Below are positions 7,931-13,822 of a stretch of DNA of 13,822 nt, piece after piece; the stretch's first letter is position 1; every line of letters starts with the position of its first letter. The notes under the pieces were generated by a model, which saw only the letters and a list, made by a program, of their open reading frames with translations, did not search any database and was not told the origin of the DNA. Location of the stretch: the NCBI GenBank assembly GCA_964538875.1, contig CAZIHO010000096.1:1-13822 (forward strand), written 5' to 3'. Made by a program: the position numbers and the translations under genes. This DNA is from CAZIHO01 sp964538875 (lineage in GTDB: Bacteria > Pseudomonadota > Gammaproteobacteria > Chromatiales > Chromatiaceae).

Positions 7931-7958
7931 CCCTAGCGCAGTAACGGAGATCGTCAAG

Positions 7959-8153
7959 GTGCATCCCATCATCCTCGACTGCAAGCAATGTGGTGAGGCG
8001 AGCCTGGTGACGGACCCCACCCTCCGGCAGGCCATCTGCCCCCACTGCGGTACCCAAGGTCAGGTGACCCGCTTCACCGCCGCATTTCTCTGGGGACTGC
8101 TGGGCACTCTGGCCGCCATTCTGCTCGTGCTGCTGCTGTTCCCCCCCGAATAG
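7959..8153 (+). CDS. Small zinc-ribbon membrane protein
   Basis: A 64-residue protein I do not recognise by name. Residues 8-31 hold two knuckles, C8-K-Q-C11-G and C27-P-H-C30-G, the pattern of a small four-cysteine zinc ribbon. Residues about 39-61 are one hydrophobic helix (FLWGLLGTLAAILLVLLLF) followed by PPE and the stop. This suggests a single-pass membrane protein with an N-terminal cytosolic zinc ribbon. The GTG start is supported by GGAG at 7946-7949, nine bases upstream. It lies 28 bases after mltG, so it is probably cotranscribed with it. It could be an assembly or adaptor partner for a membrane enzyme, but nothing shows this directly. Confidence 0.75.
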   Translation: MHPIILDCKQCGEASLVTDPTLRQAICPHCGTQGQVTRFTAAFLWGLLGTLAAILLVLLLFPPE

Positions 8154-8154
8154 A

Positions 8155-8176
8155 CCGGCCGGCGCCAACAGGCCGG
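8155..8176. terminator. Possible bidirectional hairpin between convergent genes
   Basis: CCGGCC (8155-8160) pairs with GGCCGG (8171-8176) around a 10-base loop, in the short space between the zinc-ribbon gene and the converging PilZ gene. There is no good T-tract on either strand, so the terminator call rests on stem strength and position. Confidence 0.35.
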
Positions 8177-8177
8177 G

Positions 8178-8795
8178 CTAGAATTCCCGGTGATCCCGAT
8201 GGCTGCGCAACCATTCCGCCTGTTTGAGGGTTACGTGGCGGCTCAGGGCGTCGCGGTCCTCGTCCCGCAGGAAGGAAAAGTCAACCCGCACCTGATAGGG
8301 ATAGCCCGCCAGCCGGTCTTCCTCGTCCGAGTTGTCACAACCCACCACTTCCCCATAGGTCATGATGCCCGTAAAGGACGGCAGCAGCAGCAACCGCACT
8401 TCCAACAGGGTCCCCACCTGCATGGGTTTCCGGGATTCCACCGACATGCCCCCGGCGCTCAAATTGACCGGCCGGGCCGGCTTATCCACCATTGCCACTT
8501 CCTCGGTTAGAAAGGCCCGGGCCAACAGGTCGATTTTCTGGTCCACCGCCTTGAGGTAGTCCGCAATTTCGGGATAGGCCTGTTCGATCCGCCGCAGCGC
8601 CGGCGCTAACTTCTGGTTGATGGCATTGAAGGTGGTAATCAGGGTAAAACTCTCGTTAGAGTTCGGCGTGGAATCCCGCAAACGTTGGTCCAGGCTATCC
8701 TTGGAAATTTCCCGCAAGCTGAGATGTACCGAATCATCGATCCGGAAAAAGCGTCGGCGCTCCCGGTCCTGGGCACTGTCCAGATATTCCCGCAT
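8178..8795 (-). CDS. PilZ-domain protein with helical insert
   Basis: A 205-residue protein with both PilZ signatures: R14-x-x-x-R18 in ERRRFFRIDD and N111-x-S-x-x-G116 in NLSAGG. In typical PilZ domains these lie a few tens of residues apart; here about 93 residues separate them. The insert (about 25-105) is predicted largely helical, with heptad-like leucines in LAPALRRIEQAYPEIADYLK and IDLLARAFL. This recalls the atypical tetrameric PilZ group (tPilZ) with long extra helices. The C-terminal beta region includes GTLLEVRLLLLP and YQVRVDFSF. It is a likely cyclic-di-GMP receptor or a PilZ scaffold for surface behaviour; the intact arginines favour nucleotide binding. A G-run (GGGGGGA) just upstream of the ATG serves as ribosome site. 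It is divergent from the SDR at 8945. Confidence 0.82.
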   Translation of the reverse strand: MREYLDSAQDRERRRFFRIDDSVHLSLREISKDSLDQRLRDSTPNSNESFTLITTFNAINQKLAPALRRIEQAYPEIADYLKAVDQKIDLLARAFLTEEVAMVDKPARPVNLSAGGMSVESRKPMQVGTLLEVRLLLLPSFTGIMTYGEVVGCDNSDEEDRLAGYPYQVRVDFSFLRDEDRDALSRHVTLKQAEWLRSHRDHREF

Positions 8796-8944
8796 AGATG
8801 TCCCCCCAAAGGCTAAAACAGCTAGATCTTTGCGACGCCATGGCCACGGCGTGCCCGGCGAGTATTTTATCCTGGCGCGGGATCCCCACCCACGCTCACC
8901 CGATCAGTCCAACCTTTCATCTCTAGGCAAGTAAGGGCGCCTCC

Positions 8945-9799
8945 ATGAACCACCCAGCGGGCAAGCCCGTTCTCATCACCGGTTGTTCCAGCGGCATCGG
9001 CCGTTGCCTGGCCCTGGGTCTGCGGGCGCGGGGCTATTGGACCTTCGCCGCCGCCCGCCACCGCGCCGACTTGAGGGACTTGGCGGAAGCCGGCTGCGAC
9101 ATCCTGGAATTGGATGTCAACCGCTCCGAATCCATCGTCGCGGCGGTGGACCTGGTGCTAGAGCGCACCGGCGGCCACCTGTATGGCTTGTGCAATAACG
9201 CCGGCTATGAGCAACCGGGGGCGGTGGAGGACCTGAGCCGCGACGCCCTGCGCCGCCAATTGGAAACCAACCTGCTCGGCGCCCACGAGTTGACCTGTCG
9301 CGTCCTGCCGGCCATGCGCCGCCAGGGCGAGGGCCGCATCATCCAGATGAGTTCGGTGTTGGGACTGGTGGCGCTGCCCCTGCGTGGCGCCTACGTGGCC
9401 AGCAAATTCGCCCTAGAGGGATTGACCGACGTGCTGCGCCTGGAACTCATGGGCAGCGGCCTGTACGTATCCCTGGTGGAGCCAGGCCCCATCGATACGC
9501 CCTTTCGGTCGAAGTCCTGGGCCGCCTTCCAATCCGGCATCAACCCAGAGGCTAGTCCCCACGCGGAACGCTACCGGATCCTGGGACAACGCCTGACCGC
9601 GCCGGGACCCAAATCGCCCTTCATGCTGCCCCCGGAAGCGGTGCTGAAGCGGGTCCTCCATGCCCTGGAAAGCCGTCGCCCCAAGCCCCGCTATTATCTA
9701 ACCCTGCCGACCCGGGCGCTAGTACTGGTACGGCGCCTGCTGTCCACCCGGCAACTGGACTGGCTGTTGGCCCGCATCGCCGGACCCAGCGGCCACTGA
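8945..9799 (+). CDS. Short-chain dehydrogenase/reductase (classical SDR)
   Basis: A 284-residue classical SDR oxidoreductase. The cofactor loop TGCSSGIGR (12-20), CNNAG (83-87), catalytic Ser in MSS (136-137), YVASK with Tyr150 and Lys154, and VEPGPIDTPF (178-187) are all present, so an active NAD(P)-dependent enzyme is expected. The TGCSSGIG form and the extended C-terminus (about 40 residues longer than FabG, ending in a hydrophobic/basic segment) resemble the YbbO/retinol-dehydrogenase-like group acting on lipophilic alcohols or aldehydes. The substrate is unknown. An AAGG ribosome site lies upstream of the ATG. It converges on gshA with only four bases between the two stop codons. Confidence 0.88.
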   Translation: MNHPAGKPVLITGCSSGIGRCLALGLRARGYWTFAAARHRADLRDLAEAGCDILELDVNRSESIVAAVDLVLERTGGHLYGLCNNAGYEQPGAVEDLSRDALRRQLETNLLGAHELTCRVLPAMRRQGEGRIIQMSSVLGLVALPLRGAYVASKFALEGLTDVLRLELMGSGLYVSLVEPGPIDTPFRSKSWAAFQSGINPEASPHAERYRILGQRLTAPGPKSPFMLPPEAVLKRVLHALESRRPKPRYYLTLPTRALVLVRRLLSTRQLDWLLARIAGPSGH

Positions 9800-9803
9800 C
9801 CGG

Positions 9804-11399
9804 CTAGCGAGACTGGGAGAAATACTCGTCTAGAAACTGGTCGAACGGCCGCTGATCTTCCCGTTCCAGGTGGACCTGCCGCTCCCAGGACTCGCGAACG
9901 GTTTTTTCCAGCAGATCGCGCCGCTCGCCGATCAGTCGGCGCGCCATGAAATAGCGCCGGTGCAATTCCGACAGCCCCCCAACCAGGGATAGGAATTCAC
10001 TACCGTCCGCCCCCATTTGCTCCAGCAGGCGCGCCGAGGGTGTCAATTCCGGATGAGCCGCCACCTCCAGTTGGTCCTGGATCACCCGCCGATAGGGCCG
10101 CTCCGGGTTATCCCCATCCAGTACCTGAGCCAGGGGCATCATGGCGGTGAGGGTTTCTTGGGCCAGTTCCCGCAGGGGCCGGGCGCCGCCCTGCCAATAC
10201 AACTCCAAGCCCGGCTCCCGCCCCCGGTGGGCGGTCAAAATCTGATTGCGGTTGATGGCGCGGGCTTCGCTGGCGGGAATCCGGGGACTATCCGCCAACA
10301 GGCAAAACAGCAGGAAAACTTCCACAAAATGGAGTTGTTCCTCGGCAATCCCTACCGGCACGTAGGGATTGAGATCCAGGGAGCGCAATTCCACGTAGGC
10401 CACACCTCGCCGCCACAGGGCCAGGCTAGGCTTTTCCAGCCATTCCGGCGGCTGCTTGGGCCGTACGCTGCTGTAATGCTCGTTTTCAATCTGCAAGACA
10501 TTGGCGTTGAGTTGGCGATATTCCCCATTCACCCGCACGCCAATTTGCTCATAGTCCGGACAGGAGGTTTCCATAGCCCAGGTGATGCTGCGCAGGTAGG
10601 AATCCAGGCTATCGTAATTGGCCCGGAAGCCCTGCCCTTCCTCCTGGCTGTTCTGGTAGCCGATGTCGCCCATGCGCAATGAGGTGGCGTAAGGGTAGTA
10701 AAAGGTATCCCCGTTTAGGCGCTGTAGATCCGTGGGACGCCCCTCCAGAAAGGAGCCGCTGACCGCTGGCGAGGCACCGAACAGATAGGGAATCAGCCAA
10801 CCGACCCGTTGCAAATTGCGGATCATGCCCAGGTAGCGATCCGCCACGAACAGCTGCAGCCGCTCCCGGTTGCCCTCCAGGTCCTGGAACGGCTGCCACC
10901 ATCCCGTGGGCAGCGAGTAGTTGCAGTGGATCCCGGCGATGCACTGCATGGTCCGCCCATAGCGCAACGCCAATCCCTGCCGGTACAGGGTTTTCATGCG
11001 ACCAGGGTTGGAACTGCCGTAGCGGGCGATGGGCACGCTATCCGGCCCCTGCAACCGGCAGGGCATGCTACCCGCCCACAGGATTTCCTCGTCCAAATGC
11101 TCGTATACGAAGCGATGGCAATCGGTCAGAAAATCCAGCAGGGCTCGCCGGTCCGTGAGCGGCGGCGTGACAAATTCCAGCAGCGCCTCGGAAAAGTCGG
11201 TGGTCAGGTAGGGATGGGTCAGGGCTGATCCCAACAGGACTGGGTGGGCGGTCTGGGCAATACCCCCATCCTCCGCCACCCGCAGGCATTCCTTCTCCAA
11301 TCCCAACAGGCCCTGCCGCAACAAGCCCCCCAAGCCTGCGTCCAACACCCGGCGCAAGCGCGTCTCCAGAGTCGCCAGCAGCGGCGCAGCAATGGCCAA
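9804..11399 (-). CDS. gshA: Glutamate-cysteine ligase (class I)
   Basis: A 531-residue E. coli-type GshA (E. coli: 518), which catalyses the ATP-dependent joining of glutamate and cysteine, the first step of glutathione synthesis. Family blocks seen: GLLGLEKECLRV near the N-terminus, ALTHPYLTTDFSEALLEFVTPP, AGSMPC, then YGSSNPGRMKTLYRQGL and a GIHCNYSLP segment. The frame extends upstream into the SDR gene, but that part is only an antisense-free shadow of it. The first sensible start is the TTG at 11399, with GAG (and GGGA just before it) about seven bases upstream; it leaves about 30 residues before GLEKE, close to E. coli. A CTG at 11405 is the only near alternative. It follows the SDR at 11440 by 40 bases on the same strand and is probably cotranscribed. 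Confidence 0.93.
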   Translation of the reverse strand: MAIAAPLLATLETRLRRVLDAGLGGLLRQGLLGLEKECLRVAEDGGIAQTAHPVLLGSALTHPYLTTDFSEALLEFVTPPLTDRRALLDFLTDCHRFVYEHLDEEILWAGSMPCRLQGPDSVPIARYGSSNPGRMKTLYRQGLALRYGRTMQCIAGIHCNYSLPTGWWQPFQDLEGNRERLQLFVADRYLGMIRNLQRVGWLIPYLFGASPAVSGSFLEGRPTDLQRLNGDTFYYPYATSLRMGDIGYQNSQEEGQGFRANYDSLDSYLRSITWAMETSCPDYEQIGVRVNGEYRQLNANVLQIENEHYSSVRPKQPPEWLEKPSLALWRRGVAYVELRSLDLNPYVPVGIAEEQLHFVEVFLLFCLLADSPRIPASEARAINRNQILTAHRGREPGLELYWQGGARPLRELAQETLTAMMPLAQVLDGDNPERPYRRVIQDQLEVAAHPELTPSARLLEQMGADGSEFLSLVGGLSELHRRYFMARRLIGERRDLLEKTVRESWERQVHLEREDQRPFDQFLDEYFSQSR

Positions 11400-11439
11400 G
11401 GTCAGACTCGTCCCGTCTCGGAAAGCCGCCGGCCACCCC

Positions 11440-12141
11440 CTACCAGGGGATGGTGGAACCGTCGATGTCGAAGAACCGGCCGCTGTCCTCCGGGCCCACC
11501 CGTTCCAGGATGGCGCGCATACGGGATACGCTGTCCGCCACCTCCAGTTCCGCGTTAGGACCGCCCATGGAGGTCTTGACCCAGCCGGGATGGAGCAACA
11601 CCAAGCGTACGCCCCGCTCCGCCAAGTCGATGGACGCACTCTTGACCACCATGTTCAGGGCCACCTTGGAGGAACGATAGATATAAAACCCGCCGGAATC
11701 GTTATCCTGGATACTGCCCATCTTGCTGGTGACGTTCGCCACTAGGCGCAAGCCGCCCGCTAGCAGATTATCCAGCAGGGATTCGACCATCAGCAGGGGC
11801 GCGATGGCGTTGACCGCGAAAGTATCCAGCCACGCCTGGGGATGAATCTGCCCCAAACCCTGTAACCTGGGACCCAGCACCCCCGCGTTGTTAATCAACA
11901 AGTCCACCGGCTGATCCCGCAACTTGGTGGCCAGAGCGCTGATTTGGTGGGCGTCGGACACATCTAGGGGATGCAGGTTCAGCAGATCCCGGTGGCTGGC
12001 CGCCAGATTCAATAGGGGCGCGCACTGGTCGGGTTGCCGGCAAGTGGCATGTACGCGCCAGCCCGCATCCAGATACTGGCGCACGAATTCCAAACCAATA
12101 CCCCGGCTGGCGCCGGTGATCACCAAACTAGAACGAGCCAT
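11440..12141 (-). CDS. Short-chain dehydrogenase/reductase (CsgA-like SDR)
   Basis: A 233-residue SDR with the cofactor loop TGASRGIG (9-16), LINNAG (82-87), YRSSK with Tyr155 and Lys159, and HPGWVKT (184-190). The catalytic Ser is probably Ser139 in VTSK. The shape resembles the CsgA / sniffer-like SDRs, in which HPGWVxTxMGG follows the active site; here it reads HPGWVKTSMGG. An NAD(P)-dependent reductase is likely, substrate unknown. The protein ends DIDGSTIPW, also typical of that group. It precedes gshA on the same strand with a 40-base gap, so the pair may be one transcript; a role in redox or carbonyl detoxification alongside glutathione synthesis is conceivable but is inference. It starts 95 bases from the divergent pbpG. 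Confidence 0.88.
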   Translation of the reverse strand: MARSSLVITGASRGIGLEFVRQYLDAGWRVHATCRQPDQCAPLLNLAASHRDLLNLHPLDVSDAHQISALATKLRDQPVDLLINNAGVLGPRLQGLGQIHPQAWLDTFAVNAIAPLLMVESLLDNLLAGGLRLVANVTSKMGSIQDNDSGGFYIYRSSKVALNMVVKSASIDLAERGVRLVLLHPGWVKTSMGGPNAELEVADSVSRMRAILERVGPEDSGRFFDIDGSTIPW

Positions 12142-12172
12142 GCATCAGTTCTCAAAAAAAGGCCGGGCATTG

Positions 12173-12178
12173 ATTATA
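12173..12178 (-). promoter_or_regulatory. Possible -10 element for the SDR-gshA transcript
   Basis: On the minus strand, positions 12178 to 12173 read TATAAT, a perfect -10 hexamer, placing a transcription start about 25 bases before the SDR ATG at 12141. No good -35 is visible at 16-18 bases spacing. The divergent pbpG may use CATAAT at 12211-12216 on the plus strand, also without a clear -35. Confidence 0.4.
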
Positions 12179-12236
12179 CGGCCTCTGATATGGAACATTC
12201 CCCCCCAAGGCATAATCCGTTGTAGGTTCTCAATCC

Positions 12237-13406
12237 ATGCGCTTTATCGTTCGGCTCCTAATTATTCTGATTTCTATCCTGCTGAGCGCCTCCGCTCCGG
12301 CGGCGAGCAGCTCCCACGACAACACCCCGGCCTCCAAGAAGGCAACCGCCAAGCAAACCCAACCCCCGAAAAAAAATACGGTCACCCGCAGCGACCCAGC
12401 CCAAGCTCCGGCCGCCAAGACCAGGCCGGCCCCAAAGACCCCTCCGGCCCGGAAGGCCGCTGAGGCCAAGCCAAGCCCGAGGCACCAGCCGGCCCCGAAA
12501 ACCGCCGCAACCAGGGCCAAGCCCAAGCCGCCCCCACGCCAAGTCAATAAGCCGTCACGGGCCAAGGCCGGCCTAGCCAAATCCATCCCAGAGCCCGTCG
12601 ATTACAAAAGCGCGGGAGGAACCGCCTCCTGGGAACAACTGGACCCGGATCGGCTCAATCTGAGTGCCCGGGCGGTATTGGTGGTGGATCAACAGGGCAA
12701 CCGGATCTATGGCAAGGGTATCGACCAGGTGATGCCCATCGCCTCGATCACCAAACTGATGACGGCGATGGTAACGCTGGACGCGGGACTGCCCATGGAT
12801 GAGGAAATCCACGTCACCCAGGATGACCGGGAACTGCTGGGCATTAATGGATCGCGCCTAAAACGGACCGGCGTCAGTCTCGACCGGAGCACCATGCTGC
12901 GGATCTGCCTCATGTCGTCGGAAAACATCGCCGCCGCCGCCCTGGCCCGGACCACCTTCCCCGGCGGCATGCCAGCGTTCATCGAGGCCATGAATCGCAA
13001 GGCCCAGGCGCTGGGCATGACCAATACCCATTACCGGGATCCGACCGGTCTCAACCCTGGCAACGTGTCCACCCCGGAAGACCTGGTCAAGCTGCTGCGC
13101 GCCGCCCGCCACTATCCCCTGATCCGGGAAGCGACCACCACCGCTTCCATGCAAGTCAGCCCGTTCGACAACAGCCGCACCCTCCAATACGCCAACACCA
13201 ATCCTCTGGTACGCGCCGGCAACTGGGATATTCAGATCAGCAAGACTGGCTTCATCAACCCCGCCGGGCACTGCTTAGTCATGACCGCGACCATTTACGA
13301 CCGCACCCTAGACATCGTGCTCCTGAACGCGGCGGGACGCCATTCCCACTTCGCGGATTCCATCCGGCTGCGCAACTGGATTGCCGCCGAGGGCAAGCGC
13401 AGTTGA
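12237..13406 (+). CDS. pbpG: D-alanyl-D-alanine endopeptidase PbpG (PBP7-like)
   Basis: A 389-residue penicillin-binding protein of the S11 family that cleaves D-Ala-mDAP cross-links in peptidoglycan. Residues 1-23 are a signal peptide ending near APAAS. Residues about 30-115 are a low-complexity Lys/Pro/Ala linker with APKT repeats, much longer than in E. coli PBP7. The catalytic domain starts near 125. All three motifs are present: S170-x-x-K173 in ASITK, S228-E-N230 in MSSEN, and K336-T-G338 in ISKTGF. TNPLVRAGNWDIQ and NPAGHCLVM are PbpG-specific blocks that separate it from DacA/DacC, and no C-terminal membrane anchor is visible. The ATG has only a weak AGG ribosome site. A strong hairpin follows at 13416. 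Confidence 0.93.
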   Translation: MRFIVRLLIILISILLSASAPAASSSHDNTPASKKATAKQTQPPKKNTVTRSDPAQAPAAKTRPAPKTPPARKAAEAKPSPRHQPAPKTAATRAKPKPPPRQVNKPSRAKAGLAKSIPEPVDYKSAGGTASWEQLDPDRLNLSARAVLVVDQQGNRIYGKGIDQVMPIASITKLMTAMVTLDAGLPMDEEIHVTQDDRELLGINGSRLKRTGVSLDRSTMLRICLMSSENIAAAALARTTFPGGMPAFIEAMNRKAQALGMTNTHYRDPTGLNPGNVSTPEDLVKLLRAARHYPLIREATTTASMQVSPFDNSRTLQYANTNPLVRAGNWDIQISKTGFINPAGHCLVMTATIYDRTLDIVLLNAAGRHSHFADSIRLRNWIAAEGKRS

Positions 13407-13415
13407 TGGGACGCC

Positions 13416-13440
13416 AACGGCGGCGGCCGGCGCCGTCGTT
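13416..13440 (+). terminator. Strong hairpin after pbpG
   Basis: Ten base pairs (one G-U) between AACGGCGGCG (13416-13425) and CGCCGTCGTT (13431-13440) around a five-base loop, starting 10 bases after the pbpG stop. The T-tract is minimal. It is the likely pbpG terminator and lies directly before the structured gene-free segment. Confidence 0.55.
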
Positions 13441-13444
13441 GCAG

Positions 13445-13720
13445 GTCTGCCGGTACGGTTGGGAGTGGAGCTAGCGGCCACCCGGCAGTCTCACCCAATG
13501 GGTCCATAGGTGGGCACCTGCCCGGGATGAGAGGAGCCTAGACTGGCAACAGGGCCACCCAGAACGGGTAGCAAGACCCAGCCGTAAAGGCGGAGCCAGG
13601 GAATGCGGCGTGAATATGAGAAGGATTGTTGAGCCGGGCTACGGCAACCGGAAGCAGCGGCACGGGCCAGTGGGGCCTGGGGGTGGCCGGCCGTCCTCTC
13701 CCTCGCCCATCGCAAGCACG
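13445..13720 (+). other. Gene-free structured segment; candidate group II intron 5' fragment
   Basis: About 276 bases with no supported gene. The sequence is rich in short hairpins on the plus strand: ACCC-AAT-GGGT (13493-13503), GGGT-AGCAAG-ACCC (13566-13579), GCC-GTAAA-GGC (13581-13591) and GCCG-GGCTA-CGGC (13633-13645). The segment from GTCTGCCGG (13445) through GGGAGTGGAGCTAGCGG resembles, from memory, the 5' end of bacterial group II introns (GUGYG-type start, then a GGGAGTGAGGCTAGCGGCC-like stretch). No reverse-transcriptase frame follows, so it would be a 5' fragment. Lying right after a terminator-type hairpin fits the insertion habit of group IIC introns. Other structured RNA is possible. 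Confidence 0.35.
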
Positions 13721-13738
13721 TCCCTGTGCCCGGAAGTA

Positions 13739-13756
13739 CGCGGCCGGTTGGCCGCG
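13739..13756 (-). terminator. Hairpin terminator for the minus-strand gene at the window end
   Basis: A perfect 7-base-pair stem, CGCGGCC (13739-13745) with GGCCGCG (13750-13756), around GGTT. Read on the minus strand it lies eight bases after the TAA of the partial gene and is followed by TACTTCC. The stem is strong and the T-tract weak. Confidence 0.5.
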
Positions 13757-13763
13757 TCTTGGA

Positions 13764-13822
13764 TTACTTGGTCGCCGCAGCGGCCGGAGCCTGGGGAGCG
13801 GCCGGAGGCGCGACGGGCGGGT
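13764..13822 (-). CDS. C-terminal end of a Pro/Ala-rich protein (partial)
   Basis: On the minus strand an open frame enters from the window edge and stops at TAA (13766-13764). The 18 visible residues read PPVAPPAAPQAPAAAATK. Two copies of AGCGGCCGGAG (13779-13789 and 13797-13807) are 18 bases apart, giving an in-frame six-residue repeat. A hairpin follows the stop at terminator distance, which supports a real gene end. The family cannot be named from this tail; Pro/Ala tails of this kind occur on ribosomal, histone-like and envelope proteins. Confidence 0.5.
   Translation of the reverse strand, partial: PPVAPPAAPQAPAAAATK

Noticed and set aside
11400..11639. Upstream extension of the gshA frame into the SDR gene
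   Set aside because: The added 80 residues are a frame shadow of the SDR coding sequence, and GshA homology begins only after the TTG at 11399.
13491..13715. Minus-strand 74-codon open frame after pbpG
   Set aside because: No ribosome site or domain, and it overlies the hairpin-rich segment; I treat it as chance coding over a structured element.
1..13822. CRISPR array, tRNA, rRNA, integrase, transposase or defence island
   Set aside because: No regularly spaced repeats, cloverleaf-like sequence, or matching protein motifs were seen in any part of the window.

Overview
The window is GC-rich, densely coding bacterial chromosome. The order yceD-rpmF-plsX-fabH-(fabD)-fabG-acpP-fabF-mltG is the conserved fatty-acid/phospholipid initiation cluster of Gammaproteobacteria. 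An E. coli-type glutamate-cysteine ligase (gshA), a PbpG-type endopeptidase and a PilZ protein fit the same class. A Methylococcales- or Chromatiales-like gammaproteobacterium is my guess; the genus cannot be read from the sequence.

Layout. 145-1296 (+) is a membrane-anchored alpha/beta hydrolase. 1373-7930 (+) is the core cluster: YceD, ribosomal protein L32, PlsX, FabH, a 41-residue remnant of FabD, FabG, acyl carrier protein, FabF and, after a hairpin, the lytic transglycosylase MltG. A small zinc-ribbon/membrane protein follows (7959-8153). A PilZ protein (8178-8795, -) is divergent from an SDR oxidoreductase (8945-9799, +). That SDR converges on gshA (9804-11399, -), which lies downstream of a second SDR (11440-12141, -). 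PbpG (12237-13406, +) is divergent from the second SDR. The last 400 bases hold a strong hairpin, about 300 bases of gene-free, hairpin-rich sequence that may be a group II intron 5' fragment, a second hairpin, and the Pro/Ala-rich C-terminus of a minus-strand gene cut by the window edge. The first 144 bases hold no gene I can support.

How the genes fit together. PlsX makes acyl-phosphate from acyl-ACP for phospholipid synthesis. FabH starts chains, FabG and FabF elongate them, and all act on AcpP. FabD, which should make the malonyl-ACP used by FabH and FabF, has been reduced to a short in-frame stub between fabH and fabG. MltG and PbpG act on peptidoglycan.

Main points of interest: the gutted fabD; a near-consensus promoter placed so that yceD would be almost leaderless; a PilZ protein whose two signature motifs are separated by a long helical insert; and the structured gene-free DNA after pbpG. 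I found no CRISPR array, tRNA, rRNA, intact mobile element or defence system.
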